Counted from the first letter of the stretch, positions 42,896 through 52,437 are shown. The stretch: DNA of 64,000 bases from Amarobacillus sp046328225 (GCA_046328225.1 JAXLWZ010000005.1:62001-126000), one strand, 5' to 3'. Translations and numbers: made by a program. Notes: generated by a model not told the origin, from the letters alone.

Positions 42896-45586
42896 TTAGT
42901 TCGCGCTGCCGGCGAGCTGACGGAGGACGTACTGGAGGATGCCGCCGTGCCGGTAGTAGTCGAGCTCGACGGGCGTATCGATGCGGCAGAGGGTCTCGAA
43001 GGACTTCGAGGTGCCATCGGCCGCCGTGGCGGTGACGGTCAGGCGGGTGAGCGGGCGAAGGCCCTCGGCGAGGCCCGCGATGGTGTAGGTCTCCTCGCCC
43101 GTGAGGCCGAGCGTTTCGCGGCTTTCGCCGGGAAGGTGCTGCAGCGGCAGGACGCCCATGCCGACGAGGTTGCTGCGGTGAATGCGCTCGTAGGTCTCGG
43201 CGATGACCGCCTTCACGCCGAGGAGGTTGACGCCCTTCGCCGCCCAGTCGCGCGATGAGCCCGTGCCGTACTCCTTGCCCGCGAGCACGACGAGGGGCAC
43301 GCCGGCCTGCCGGTACTTCACGGAGGCATCGTAGATGGCCATCTGTTCGCCATCCGGGAGGTGGCGTGTGACGCCGCCTTCGACCCCGGGCACGAGCAGG
43401 TTGCGCAGCCGGATGTTCGCGAAGGTGCCGCGCACCATCACGTCGTCGTGGCCACGGCGGGCGCCGTACTGGTTGAAGTCCTCGCGCTTCACATCGTGCG
43501 AAAGGAGGTACTTCCCGGCCGGGCTGTTGACCGCGATGTTGCCGGCGGGCGAGATGTGGTCCGTCGTGACGGAGTCGCCCACCATCACGAGCACGCGCGC
43601 GCCGGTGATATCGCCGACCGGGTCGGGCGTGGGCTTGAGCCCTTCGAAGTAGGGCGGGTTCTTGATGTAGGTGGAGAAGGGGTCCCACGCGAACAGGTCG
43701 CCGGTGGGGGTTTCGAGCGTCCGCCAGCGCTCGGGCCCTTCGAACACCTCGGCGTAGCGCGAACGGAACATCTCCGAGCGAACGTTGTTGCGCACCGTCT
43801 CGGCGACTTCGGCCTGCGTGGGCCAGATGTCCCGGAGGTACACGGGCTCACCGTTCGCACCGGGGCCGATGGGGTCGCGCTCGAAGTCGATGTCCATGCG
43901 CCCCGCGAGCGCGTAGGCGACCACCAGCGGCGGCGACGCGAGGTAGTTCGCGCGCGTATCGGGGTTCACGCGCCCTTCGAAGTTGCGGTTGCCGGAGAGC
44001 ACGGCGGCGGCCACGAGATCGCCGTTCTTGATGGCGTCCGTGACGGCCTGGTCGAGCGGGCCGGAGTTGCCGATGCAGGTCGTGCAGCCGTAGCCGACCA
44101 CGTTGAAGCCGATGGCGTTCAGCGCCGGCGTGACGCCCGCGGCGTCCAGGTAATCGGTGACCACCTGCGACCCGGGGGCGAGGCTGGTCTTCACCCACGC
44201 CGGGGGCTTGAGGCCCTTCTCCACGGCCTTCTTCGCGACGAGCCCGGCGCCGAGCATGACCTCCGGGTTCGAGGTGTTGGTGCACGAGGTGATGGCGGCG
44301 ATGACGACCGAGCCGTGCTTCAGCGGGAATTCGCCCGCCGCGGCCTTCACATCGACGCTCGCGCCGAGGGCGTCCTCCGCCACCATCGAGGCCAGGTTGC
44401 GGTTGAAGTCGGCGCACGCGTCCTTGAGGGCGATGCGGTCCTGCGGGCGCTTCGGGCCGGCGATGGCGGGCTCCACCTCGGAGAGGTCGAGTTCGAGCAC
44501 GTCGGTGAACATCGGGTCGGCGGTGGCGTCGGTGCGGAAGAGGCCCTGCGCCTTCGCGTACGCCTCGACGAGCTCGACGAGGGCCTCGTCGCGGCCGCTG
44601 AAGCGGAGGTAGTTGAGGGTCTCAGCATCAATGGGGAAGAAGCCCATGGTGGCGCCGTATTCCGGGGCCATGTTCGCGATCGTCGCGCGCGAGGCGAGCG
44701 GCAGCTGCGAAAGACCGGTGCCGAAGAACTCGACGAACTTCCCGACGACACCCTTCGCGCGCAGCATCTGGGTGACGCGGAGCACGAGGTCGGTGCCCGT
44801 CGCGCCCTCGGGAAGGCGGCCCGTGAGGCGGAAGCCGATGACTTCGGGGATGAGCATGGAGAACGGCTGGCCGAGCATCGCCGCCTCGGCTTCGATGCCG
44901 CCCACGCCCCAGCCGAGCACGCCCAGGCCGTTGATCATCGTCGTGTGGGAGTCGGTGCCGACGAGCGTATCGGGGTAGGCGATGGTCTCGCCGCCCTCTT
45001 CCTTGCGGAACACGACGCTCGCCAGGTATTCGAGGTTCACCTGGTGGACGATGCCAGTGCCCGGGGGCACCACGCGGAAGTTGCTGAACGCCTGCTGGCC
45101 CCAGCGCAGGAACTTGTAGCGCTCCTCGTTCCGTTCGAATTCGAGCGCGACATTCCGTTCGAACGCGCCGGCCGTGCCGAAGGAGTCGACCTGCACGGAG
45201 TGGTCGATGACGAGGTCGACGGGCGAGAGGGGGTTGATGCGCTTCGGGTCGCCGCCGAGGGCGGTGATGGCCTCGCGCATGGAGGCGAGGTCGACGACGA
45301 CGGGGACGCCGGTGAAGTCCTGCAGGAGTACGCGGGCGGGCGTGAAGGCGATTTCGCGGTCCTGGGGATCGCCGGGCTTCCAGTTGGCCAGGGCCTCGAT
45401 GTCGTCGCGCGTGACGCCTCGGCCGTCCTCGTAGCGGAGGAGGTTCTCGAGGAGGATCTTGAGGGAGAAGGGCAGGCGATCGACGCCTGCGAGGCCCGCT
45501 TCGGTCAGCGCGGGAAGGCGGTAGTAGCGGTACGAGCGGCCGGCAGCGGTCAGGCTCGCGGCGGAACCAAAGGAATCGGTGGGCAT
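42896..45586 (-). CDS. acnA: Aconitate hydratase AcnA
   Basis: An 896-residue iron-sulfur enzyme that converts citrate to isocitrate. It is of the AcnA/IRP type: D-H-S-V-Q-V-D, V-G-T-D-S-H-T-T-M-I-N-G-L-G-V-L-G-W-G-V-G-G-I-E-A-E, cluster Cys in T-S-C-T-N-T-S-N-P and in G-Y-G-C-T-T-C-I-G-N-S-G, and the C-terminal S-R-D-W-A-A-K-G. In other bacteria this type may also bind RNA without its cluster. It is preceded by an unusually long leader. Confidence 0.97.
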   Translation of the reverse strand: MPTDSFGSAASLTAAGRSYRYYRLPALTEAGLAGVDRLPFSLKILLENLLRYEDGRGVTRDDIEALANWKPGDPQDREIAFTPARVLLQDFTGVPVVVDLASMREAITALGGDPKRINPLSPVDLVIDHSVQVDSFGTAGAFERNVALEFERNEERYKFLRWGQQAFSNFRVVPPGTGIVHQVNLEYLASVVFRKEEGGETIAYPDTLVGTDSHTTMINGLGVLGWGVGGIEAEAAMLGQPFSMLIPEVIGFRLTGRLPEGATGTDLVLRVTQMLRAKGVVGKFVEFFGTGLSQLPLASRATIANMAPEYGATMGFFPIDAETLNYLRFSGRDEALVELVEAYAKAQGLFRTDATADPMFTDVLELDLSEVEPAIAGPKRPQDRIALKDACADFNRNLASMVAEDALGASVDVKAAAGEFPLKHGSVVIAAITSCTNTSNPEVMLGAGLVAKKAVEKGLKPPAWVKTSLAPGSQVVTDYLDAAGVTPALNAIGFNVVGYGCTTCIGNSGPLDQAVTDAIKNGDLVAAAVLSGNRNFEGRVNPDTRANYLASPPLVVAYALAGRMDIDFERDPIGPGANGEPVYLRDIWPTQAEVAETVRNNVRSEMFRSRYAEVFEGPERWRTLETPTGDLFAWDPFSTYIKNPPYFEGLKPTPDPVGDITGARVLVMVGDSVTTDHISPAGNIAVNSPAGKYLLSHDVKREDFNQYGARRGHDDVMVRGTFANIRLRNLLVPGVEGGVTRHLPDGEQMAIYDASVKYRQAGVPLVVLAGKEYGTGSSRDWAAKGVNLLGVKAVIAETYERIHRSNLVGMGVLPLQHLPGESRETLGLTGEETYTIAGLAEGLRPLTRLTVTATAADGTSKSFETLCRIDTPVELDYYRHGGILQYVLRQLAGSAN

Positions 45587-45845
45587 TCGAAGTCCTTGCG
45601 GGTGGGCGGTTGCGAAGGGCAGCCGCGGGCGGCGAACGGCGGCGTGAAGCCTTCGCTCAGGTGCGGCGCGCGAGGGGCGGACTGGTTCCCACTTCCCAAG
45701 CCTCCTTCCACATACGTGGTGGGGTCCTGGGCCCTTTCCCGGGCGAACGTGCCGGGGTTCCGTCTCAACCAGCTCCCGCGACTTCCCCTGTGGAGACCGT
45801 TGGGCCCGGGGCTGGTGTTTGGGTGGGACGAACGCACGCAGTATA
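45587..45845 (-). promoter_or_regulatory. Long structured leader of acnA
   Basis: TATACT on the minus strand (45845-45840) is a good -10 box, which implies a leader of about 245 bases before ATG 45586. The leader has several nested inverted repeats: CCAGC/GCTGG, GTCTC/GAGAC, two GGGCCC palindromes and CCAC-GTAT-GTGG (45709-45720). It has no coding frame of note and does not fit the THI-box, SAM, cobalamin or T-box patterns that I compared. The remaining 45846-45959 holds only the terminator described separately. Confidence 0.4.
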
Positions 45846-45912
45846 GCGCGGCGGCGGCGCGGGCGGGAATGCGAATGAGATCAAACGTGCGGAGTCGTGC
45901 GAACAATGGGCA

Positions 45913-45941
45913 CGGGGCCGCCCCACGGTGGGACGGCCCCG
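45913..45941 (-). terminator. Terminator of the binding-protein gene
   Basis: CGGGGCCG (45913-45920) pairs with CGGCCCCG (45934-45941), 20 bases after the stop of the minus-strand binding-protein gene. No T-tract follows. Confidence 0.5.
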
Positions 45942-45959
45942 CGCAAGAGGGGGGCTCTG

Positions 45960-47735
45960 TCAGGCCTTCTTCCACATGTAGGCGTACGTCTCCGTCGCCT
46001 GGCCATAGCCGGCCGTGAAGAAGTCGCCCGCGTTTTGAATCTGCTTGTGCGAACAGACCCACGTCTGCCCGGCGCCGACGACGACGGGGACGTAGTACAT
46101 CTTCGACGCCTGGTAGCGCTGGGCGTCGTGGAAGATCTTGACGCGCCTGGCGTCGTCGAGCTCCTGCGCCTGGTCGGAGGCGTACTTCATCATGGTCGGG
46201 TCGAGGACCTTGACCTTGTTGTCGGCGTTGTCGGTGAAGAGGCGGACCAGGTAGTTGCCGGCTTCGCCATAGCCGCGCTCAACGCCGAAGGCGAGGCCCT
46301 TGAAGTTGCCCAGGAAAGTCTGGGTGATGTACTTCGACGCGTAGTCCTGCACGTCGGTGGTCGTCTTGATGCCAATGGCATTGATGTACCCGAGGCTGGC
46401 CTCGGCCACGTCGTTGAACGTCTTGCCATAGCGGTTGGCGGTGTACTGGTAGGTCACATTCAGCGGGTTGTTGTCGCCATACCCGGCGGCGGAAAGGAGC
46501 TTCTTGGCCTCGGCCGGGTCGTACTTGAAATACTTGCCGTTCTCGCCGAACTCGCTGCTCCGCGGGTCGATCCAGAAGCGCCCCCAGCCCACGGGAATGA
46601 GGTTGTTCCAGGACTTGTCGGGCTTGAGCCCGGCGGCCTCGAGCTTCTTGATGTTGTACGCAAGGTCCGTCAACTCGTCGCGGTTGATCGACATGGAGAC
46701 GGCCTGACGGACGCGCTCGTCCTTGTAGTACGGCGCGTTCGGGTCGTTTCCATCGAACCAGAGCCAGTTGGCGCCCTGGCCCTGGTAGGAATCGACTTCG
46801 ATGCTCGGGTTCTTCACCACATCGATCAGGTCGTTGGCGTTGACGGCGAGCTGGTCGAGGTTGCCGCTGAGGAACTGCGCGAGGTAGTTGGCGTATTCGG
46901 GGATGATCGAAACCGTGATGCTATCGAAGAAGGGGCGGCCCTTTTCGTACCACTCCGGGTTCTTCTTCATCTTGAAGTTCACGCCCGGGGAGTAGCTATC
47001 GAACACGAACGGGCCGCTGCCAATCATCGTCTTCGCGGCGTCGAACTTGCCGTCCGCTTCGGTCGGCAGGATCCAGAGAAGGTTCGCATCGGCCAGCAGG
47101 TCGAGGAAGGTGGCGTTCGGCGCCTTGAGCGTGAACTGGAGGGTCTTGTCGTCGATCACATCGAGCTTATCGACGACCGGTTTCACCGTGCCGGAGCCCG
47201 TGTTCTTCGGGTCGGTGAGCTTCGACCAGCTGAACTTCACGTCGTCGGTGGTGACGAGGCGGCCGTTCACCGGCGCGAGGTTGTGGAACTTGACCCCCTG
47301 GCGCATCTTAAGCGTCCACTTGAGGCCGTCGGGGGAGGATTCGGCGCTCTCGACGAGGTCCCCGGTGGGGCGGACGATCGCACGGAGGATGCCCGGGCCG
47401 GTCTTGTACTTGTAGAGGCGGCTATAGGTGTACGCGGCCATCTGCTTCGTGAGGAAGCTGCTGTTGCCGTTGGGGTCGATGGTGGGCGGGTCGCCGGTGA
47501 AGTTGATGCGGAATTCGCCGCCGGGTGTGGCGCCAGCGAAGGGGTCCTTCGCGGTCTGGGGCGTGGCCGTGGGGGCGAGGGAGCTCAGGCCGCCCCCGCT
47601 CTTTCCCCCGCCTGAGTCGTCGTCGTCGCCGCCGCCGCAACCGGCGAGCGCCATGGTGGCAACCCCGGCGGTGGCGAGGCCCACTCCCTTGAGGAGGCTG
47701 CGCCGCCGGAGCTGACGGTTCCAGTAATTCGACAC
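45960..47735 (-). CDS. Tat-exported family-5 (oligopeptide-type) binding lipoprotein, orphan
   Basis: A 591-residue solute-binding protein of the DppA/OppA class. The N-terminus carries a twin-arginine motif R-R-R-S-L-L-K-G, a hydrophobic stretch and A-L-A-G-C as lipobox, then an acidic/glycine linker. The mature part shows P-P-T-I-D-P-N, W-T-L-K-M-R-Q-G-V-K-F-H, V-T-T-D-D-V-K-F-S-W and R-Q-A-V-S-M-S-I-N-R-D-E-L. No permease or ATPase gene lies nearby, so it must share a transporter encoded elsewhere. Confidence 0.9.
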   Translation of the reverse strand: MSNYWNRQLRRRSLLKGVGLATAGVATMALAGCGGGDDDDSGGGKSGGGLSSLAPTATPQTAKDPFAGATPGGEFRINFTGDPPTIDPNGNSSFLTKQMAAYTYSRLYKYKTGPGILRAIVRPTGDLVESAESSPDGLKWTLKMRQGVKFHNLAPVNGRLVTTDDVKFSWSKLTDPKNTGSGTVKPVVDKLDVIDDKTLQFTLKAPNATFLDLLADANLLWILPTEADGKFDAAKTMIGSGPFVFDSYSPGVNFKMKKNPEWYEKGRPFFDSITVSIIPEYANYLAQFLSGNLDQLAVNANDLIDVVKNPSIEVDSYQGQGANWLWFDGNDPNAPYYKDERVRQAVSMSINRDELTDLAYNIKKLEAAGLKPDKSWNNLIPVGWGRFWIDPRSSEFGENGKYFKYDPAEAKKLLSAAGYGDNNPLNVTYQYTANRYGKTFNDVAEASLGYINAIGIKTTTDVQDYASKYITQTFLGNFKGLAFGVERGYGEAGNYLVRLFTDNADNKVKVLDPTMMKYASDQAQELDDARRVKIFHDAQRYQASKMYYVPVVVGAGQTWVCSHKQIQNAGDFFTAGYGQATETYAYMWKKA

Positions 47736-47923
47736 CTGTTCCCCTTGTGCGGTCTGGGTCGCGGGGATTCCCCGTGCGACGCGCTATCGGCGGGCGCGCC
47801 CGCGGGCGAGTTCGTCGCCCCGGACACACCAGCCGAAGGATCCTCGCGGCCGAGCCGTTCATCGCGGCGCGGCCCCACCCCACCTCTCCCGGCACCCCTG
47901 CCGGAGAGTCTCAACGGGGCGGG

Positions 47924-47976
47924 AGCGTACGCGTATGTTGCAAGCGAGTCAAATCGTTCCCATTCAATGAACGATT
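47924..47976 (-). promoter_or_regulatory. Promoter with upstream inverted repeat
   Basis: On the minus strand TTGACT (47952-47947) and TACGCT (47929-47924) are exactly 17 bases apart. AATCGTTC (47952-47959) and GAACGATT (47969-47976) form a perfect 8-bp inverted repeat that abuts the -35 box, the position of an activator site. It would drive the binding-protein gene with a leader of about 180 bases. Confidence 0.6.
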
Positions 47977-48119
47977 CACCCTGAACGCGCGATAGAGCAC
48001 CGGGAACGTCCCGTTCCCATCGGTCACGAAGGGGGTACGGGCTCAGCCGCCGCGCGCCCCGGAAAGCTCGCGCCAGACATCGAGGAGTTTCTCGGCGGAA
48101 TGTACGCGGCCCGGCCGGG
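47977..48119. other. Non-coding gap with one inverted repeat
   Basis: GGGAACG (48002-48008) and CGTTCCC (48012-48018) form a 7-bp hairpin. The rest, up to the stop of the PH-like gene at 48120, shows no gene. A minus frame reaching 48043 has a protein-like last 15 codons (A-E-K-L-L-D-V-W-R-E-L-S-G) but no start or family. Confidence 0.4.
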
Positions 48120-49052
48120 CTACACGCGCTGCATCGCGGCCACGGCGGCGGCGATGAGCACCAGCTGCAGCATGCTCGTGGAGGCGAGCAGCCAGATGCC
48201 GGCCGCGCGTTCGCGGGCGTGGACGAGGATGCCCAGGGTGGTGTTGAGCGCGAGCACGCCGGCGCCCAGGTACGCCAGGCGGAGCAGCTCGGTCTTGTCG
48301 CCCACGCGCGTGACACCGCCGAGCGCGGGGAAGTTCAGCTTCACGACGGCGGGGAGCCCCGGGTACCGGCTGTACACGTAGCCGCAGAGGACGGCCGTGA
48401 TGATCGCACCCGCGAGGGCGGCGCCAATGGCCACGCGGTCGCGCCAGAAAGGGAAGGCGGCGACGCCCGTCGCGGTCGAGTGCTGGACGTGTTCCATGAC
48501 TGCGCCCATGGCGGCCCGCGCCTGCACTTCCTCGGCGAAGGCGGCACAGTCGACGACCGTGAGGGCGTAGGACTCCTGCGTGGTGTGGACGTAGAGGAGT
48601 TCGTCCGGGCTGCTGTGCGTCGAATAAAGAGGGTGCCAGCCGATGCGCTTCACGTCGGCGCTGCCGACGTGGCATCCCACCAGTTGATGCGCCCGAGACC
48701 TTCGCTTCATCGAGCGTGCGGCCAGCACCATGCGCAGGATGGTATCGATGGGGATGACGATGCGGCGCATACCCCAGCGAATCGTAGGCGTGTCACGTTC
48801 GACCACGTAGGTGAGCGTGGCCGGGCAGTACGTCCAGCTCGCGAACAGGCCGGCGTGCCGAGCAGCACGACCGCCGCCACCCACGCCACGAACGTCGCGG
48901 TCGACCGCGGAACCGGCCGCGAGGCTGAGCGCGAACGCGAACGCGGCGAACGCCCAGCCCGCGAGGAAGCCCCGGTGATGACGCCGAGGGCTCGCGGCGG
49001 ACGGAACGCGACCGGCGCTGGCAGGCGGCGGGGAACGCGTGCCGGGGTGCAC
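48120..49052 (-). CDS. PH-domain-like membrane protein, N-terminus damaged by frameshifts
   Basis: A protein of about 310 residues. The intact part (48120-48850) has W-T-Y-C-P-A-T-L-T-Y-V-V-E-R-D-T and R-I-V-I-P-I-D-T-I-L typical of bacterial PH-like (bPH) domains, then a linker and two C-terminal membrane segments. Near 48850-48900 a hydrophobic segment, V-A-W-V-A-A-V-V-L-L-G-T-P, is read in another frame, so two compensating indels are likely. The start GTG 49052 keeps an N-terminal membrane segment, but is uncertain because it lies within ilvE-like sequence. Confidence 0.6.
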   Translation of the reverse strand: MHPGTRSPPPASAGRVPSAASPRRHHRGFLAGWAFAAFAFALSLAAGSAVDRDVRGVGGGGRAARHAGLFASWTYCPATLTYVVERDTPTIRWGMRRIVIPIDTILRMVLAARSMKRRSRAHQLVGCHVGSADVKRIGWHPLYSTHSSPDELLYVHTTQESYALTVVDCAAFAEEVQARAAMGAVMEHVQHSTATGVAAFPFWRDRVAIGAALAGAIITAVLCGYVYSRYPGLPAVVKLNFPALGGVTRVGDKTELLRLAYLGAGVLALNTTLGILVHARERAAGIWLLASTSMLQLVLIAAAVAAMQRV

Positions 49053-49940
49053 CAATGCTGGTACTTCTCGCTCTTGCGCGCGAATGCAGTCGTAGAGGGT
49101 AGCGCAGGCTTGCGCGTGATCGGCCCGATCTCGCCGTTGCCACGGGGCGGCGGTCGATTTCGACGATGGGCGTGAGGTGGGCGGCGGTGCCGGTCATGAA
49201 GACTTCGTCGGCGATATACCAGCTCTGGTGCGGTCGATCTGGCGTTCGACCAGTTCGACGCCGAGCTCGTTGCGCGCGAGTTCGACCACGGATTTGGCGG
49301 TGATGCCCTCGAGGACGTTGTCGGCGGGCGTGGGCGCGATGAGCTTGCCGTTGCGGATCATGAAGATGTTCTCGCCGCTGCCTCCGAGACGTGGCCGTCC
49401 TCGTTGAGCATGATCGCCTCGTCGAAGCCGTTAAGGTTCGCCTCCGTCTTGGCGAGCGCGCTGTTCACGTAGATGCCCGTGACCTTGGCCCGCGGCAGGA
49501 TGCCGGTGTCGTTCACGCGGCGCGGTGCTCGTGTGGCAGCGCGCGGGCTCGAGCAGGTACGCCGGAAGGGCGAAAGGAAGATGGGCGTGTCCTGCTCGAC
49601 GTTGTGCAGCCGCACGCCGAGCACTTCGCCGAGAGGTAGACCATGGGGCGAAGGTAGACATCCTCGGTGAAGCCGCTGCGTTCGACCAGCTCGACGGCGA
49701 TTTCACCTGGGCGGTCGACGTTCTCGCGGGGAGCCATGCGCAGGATCTTGGCGCTCTGCTCAAGCCGCACGAAGTGTTCGCGCAGGCAGAAGAGGAAGGC
49801 CTGCTGCGCATCAGGGTTCAGTTGCCGCGGACGCCTTCGAAGACCGCCGTGCCGTAGTTGAAGGCGTGGGTCATCACGCCGATCTTCGCTTCCTCGAGCA
49901 GGACGATCTCGCCCTTGAAATAGCAGTACGGGGTTGGCAT
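49029..49940 (-). pseudogene. ilvE: Branched-chain aminotransferase, frame-disrupted (probable sequencing errors)
   Basis: A PLP enzyme for the last step of Val, Leu and Ile synthesis. The start is sound: AAGGAG before ATG 49940 and P-T-P-Y-C-Y-F-K-G-E-I-V-L-L-E-E, H-A-F-N-Y-G-T-A-V-F-E-G-V-R-G. Then the frame changes repeatedly: V-Y-L-R-P-M-V-Y, then R-A-K-V-T-G-I-Y-V-N-S-A-L-A-K-T-E, D-E-A-I-M-L-N-E-D-G-H-V-S-E, V-F-M-T-G-T-A-A-H-L-T-P-I, G-E-I-G-P-I-T-R-K and K-Y-Q-H-W-C-T-P lie in different frames. All active-site blocks are present in order, so the gene is likely intact in the organism. The 3' end is approximate. Confidence 0.8.
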
Positions 49941-50028
49941 GGCGCGGCTCCTTCGGGCCCCGGGGCTCAGCTCACGCCAGTATACCCACGAGGGCCCTTT
50001 GGGCATGGCCGCGGCCCGGGCGCGCGCC

Positions 50029-50877
50029 CTAGAGGTGAGTTCGAGGCTGATGTCGAGCAGGCACGGCTGTGCGTGAGCGCGCCCGCGGAGATGGCATCGA
50101 TACCGGTCTCGGCGATGGCGCGCACGGTCGAGAGCCTCGCACTTGCCGCTCGCTTCCAGCCGGGCGCGCCCCGCGTGCGGCGCACCGCCTCCGCCATGTC
50201 GGCGTTGCTCATGTTGTCGAGCAGGACCCATTCCAGAGGACTCGGCGAGGGCGGCCTCGAGCTGGTGGAGCCGTCGATCTCGACCTCCACCGGGATGCCG
50301 GGGAAGACGCGGCGGATGTTCGCGACGCCATCGCTGAGGAGCGGCCTTCGCACGCCGGGGCCTCGCGGTGATTGTCCTTAATCATCGCCATCACGGTAGT
50401 CGCGGCGGTGGTTAATCGCGCCGCCGCAGCGGCCTGCAGCCCATTTCTCCAGGTCGCGAAGGCCGGGCGTGGTCTTGCGCGTGTCGAGGATAACGGCGTT
50501 CGTGCCCGCGACGGCATCGACGAACGCGCGGGCGAGCGTGGCCGTGGCCGAGAACGCTGGACGAAGTTGAGCGCCGTCCGTTCGCCCGTGAGGAGCGCAC
50601 GAACGGGACCGCGCGCGATGGCGAGGTGCGCGCCCTTTGCGAACTGTTCGCCATCCGCGACCCGCACTTCGACCGTGACGGCGGGAGAGCGCGGCGAAAA
50701 CGGCCGCGATCACGGCCACCCCGCGAACACGCCCGGCTCCTTCGCGAGGAAGATGGCCTCGCCCGTGAGCGACTCGGCGACCGTCGCGAGCGTCGCGGTG
50801 CAGTTCGCGCGGTCCTCTTCGAGGGCGAGGCGGACGGCGCGCTCGATGGCGCCCCAGGGGCGGGGGTCAATCTGCAC
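50029..50877 (-). pseudogene. nadC: Nicotinate-nucleotide pyrophosphorylase, frame-disrupted
   Basis: Quinolinate phosphoribosyltransferase, which makes nicotinate mononucleotide. GTG 50877 overlaps the nadB stop. Conserved pieces appear in several frames: L-A-L-E-E-D, E-P-G-V-F-A-G-W-P, L-T-G-E-R-T-A-L-N-F-V-Q-R, F-V-D-A-V-A-G-T-N-A-V-I-L-D-T-R-K-T-T-P-G-L-R, G-G-A-I-N-H-R, M-I-K-D-N-H, L-L-D-N-M-S, I-A-E-T-G-I-D-A-I-S-A-G-A-L-T-H and L-L-D-I-S-L-E-L. At least five indels are needed to join them. Preserved motifs argue for assembly error, not decay. Confidence 0.8.
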
Positions 50878-52358
50878 GGCGGAACACCTGCCTTCGATGC
50901 CAGTGGGCGTTGTCGAGCGCGGGAAAGTCGGAGCGAAATGGGCGCCGCGGCTCTCCTCGCGGCGGAGGGCGGCCTCGAGCATGAGTTCGGCCACGAGCGC
51001 GGAGGACGGCGTTCGCCGCCCGTATGCCGGCTTGGGCGTCGCCAGCGCCCGTCGCATGGTGGCGCCGTCGCCTTCGATCCCGGCGGTGTCCCGCATCAGT
51101 CCCTGGAGCGCGACGGCGACGGCAGCTCCGTCGCGTGCGGCGTCACCGCGACGGCGTGCGGGTCCGGCGCGGCGGCGCTGTGCGAACCGGAGGCGATATG
51201 CGCCGCCGTGCGCCCCGAAGACGGCCGTCTCCAGCAGCGAATTGCTGGCGAGGCGGTTCGCGCCGTGGACGCCGGTGCCCGCCGCTTCCCCGGTGGCGGC
51301 GAAGCGGACACGGTCGTGCAGCCCAGTGTCGGTGCGGATGCCCCCATGAAGTAGTGCGCGGCCGGCGCGACCGGGATGGGTGTCGTGCGAATGTCGATCC
51401 CGAGTTCGCGGCAGAAGCTGGCGATGGACGGGAAGCGGGCGACGATGTCCATGCTCGCGGCGACGCCCGTGGTATCGAGCACGACGTGATCGGCGCCGTC
51501 GCGCTGCATCTCGGAGACGATGGCGCGGGCGACGATCGCGCGGCGCGAGGTCGGCGAGGATGGTAGCGGGCCATGAAGGCTTCGCCGGCGGCGTTGCGAA
51601 GGACGGCGCCCTCGCCGCGCACGGCCTCGGAGATGAGGAACGGTCGCACGCCGGGGAAGCGCAGCGCCGTGGGATGGAACTGGTAGAACTCAAGGTCGGC
51701 GAGCTCGGCCCCGGCCTCGAAGGCCAGCGCGAGCCCTTCGCCGCGGGCGACCTCGGGTTCGTGGTGTGCGAATAAAGCTGGCCGGCCCCGCCGGTGGCGA
51801 TGACCACGGCGCGGGCCTCGATCATGTGGGTCGCGCCGCCGCGGTGCGGATGCGAACCCCGCGCGCGGCCGTGTTCGACAACTGTTCGCGCGCTTCGACC
51901 GTATCCGCAGATGACCACGCCGGCGGCGCGCGCGGCCGCAAGCAGCGCCTGTTCAGCCGCGCGCCCGTACGATCGCCGCCGGCGTGGACGATGCGGTTGG
52001 CGGAGTGCGCGGCTTCGCGGCCAAGCGCGAGGAGTGCCACCGTGCGCGAAGTCGAATGGGGGTGCCCCGAGGGCGAGTTCGCGGATGCGCGCCAGGCCTT
52101 CCTGCAGAGGACCCGGGCAGCAGCTTCATCGACGAGGCCCGCGCCGGCGGCAATCGTGTCCTCGGTGCATGAGCGGCGAATCGCCGTGGCCGAGCGCGGC
52201 GGCGATTCCACCCTGCGCCCAGGCCGTGTTCGCCTCGGCGGCGCCCCGCCCGGGTGAGGACCAGGACGGGGAGCGTGCGCGCAGCTTCGAGGGGGGCCGT
52301 GAAGAGGCCGGCGGCGCCGCCTTACGATGACCACGACAGGGAGGTCGCGATGGGGCAT
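50867..52358 (-). pseudogene. nadB: L-aspartate oxidase, frame-disrupted
   Basis: FAD enzyme that starts NAD synthesis by oxidising aspartate to iminoaspartate. ATG 52358 opens M-P-H-R-D-L-P-V-V-V-I, but the glycine-rich FAD motif then moves frame. Typical blocks in other frames: V-A-P-A-A-H-Y-F-M-G, G-V-H-G-A-N-R-L-A-S-N-S-L-L-E, R-E-E-S-R-G-A-H and the C-terminus N-A-H-W-H-R-R-Q-V-F-R-R-A-D. Many indels occur. nadA is not in the window. The gene heads nadB-nadC-ilvE and its promoter lies within a perfect inverted repeat. Confidence 0.8.
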
Positions 52359-52359
52359 G

Positions 52360-52386
52360 GACTTAGTGTATCAGGGACACTAAGTC
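52360..52386. promoter_or_regulatory. Perfect inverted repeat over the nadB promoter
   Basis: GACTTAGTGT (52360-52369) and ACACTAAGTC (52377-52386) are perfect 10-bp arms around a 7-base centre. On the minus strand TACACT (52370-52365) is a -10 hexamer exactly six bases before the nadB ATG, so the repeat covers the promoter. It also lies upstream of def on the plus strand, about 35 bases before a TACACT at 52419-52424. A repressor of NAD synthesis (NrtR, NiaR or NadQ class) is the natural candidate, but I cannot assign the motif. Confidence 0.7.
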
Positions 52387-52437
52387 GGTGCCAGTCGCGC
52401 GCCGTAAGGAAGGCACGCTACACTGGGCGGCGGCAGC

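Noticed and set aside
45587..45845. acnA leader as a T-box, SAM, cobalamin or c-di-AMP riboswitch
   Set aside because: Some words (GTGGGAACCA, GGAACCCCGGC) resemble parts of such RNAs, but the ordered set of conserved blocks is missing, so only a generic structured leader is claimed.
48043..48119. A gene end with A-E-K-L-L-D-V-W-R-E-L-S-G on the minus strand
   Set aside because: The frame further up is the shadow of the PH-like gene; there is no start codon or family match. A lost frameshift cannot be excluded.
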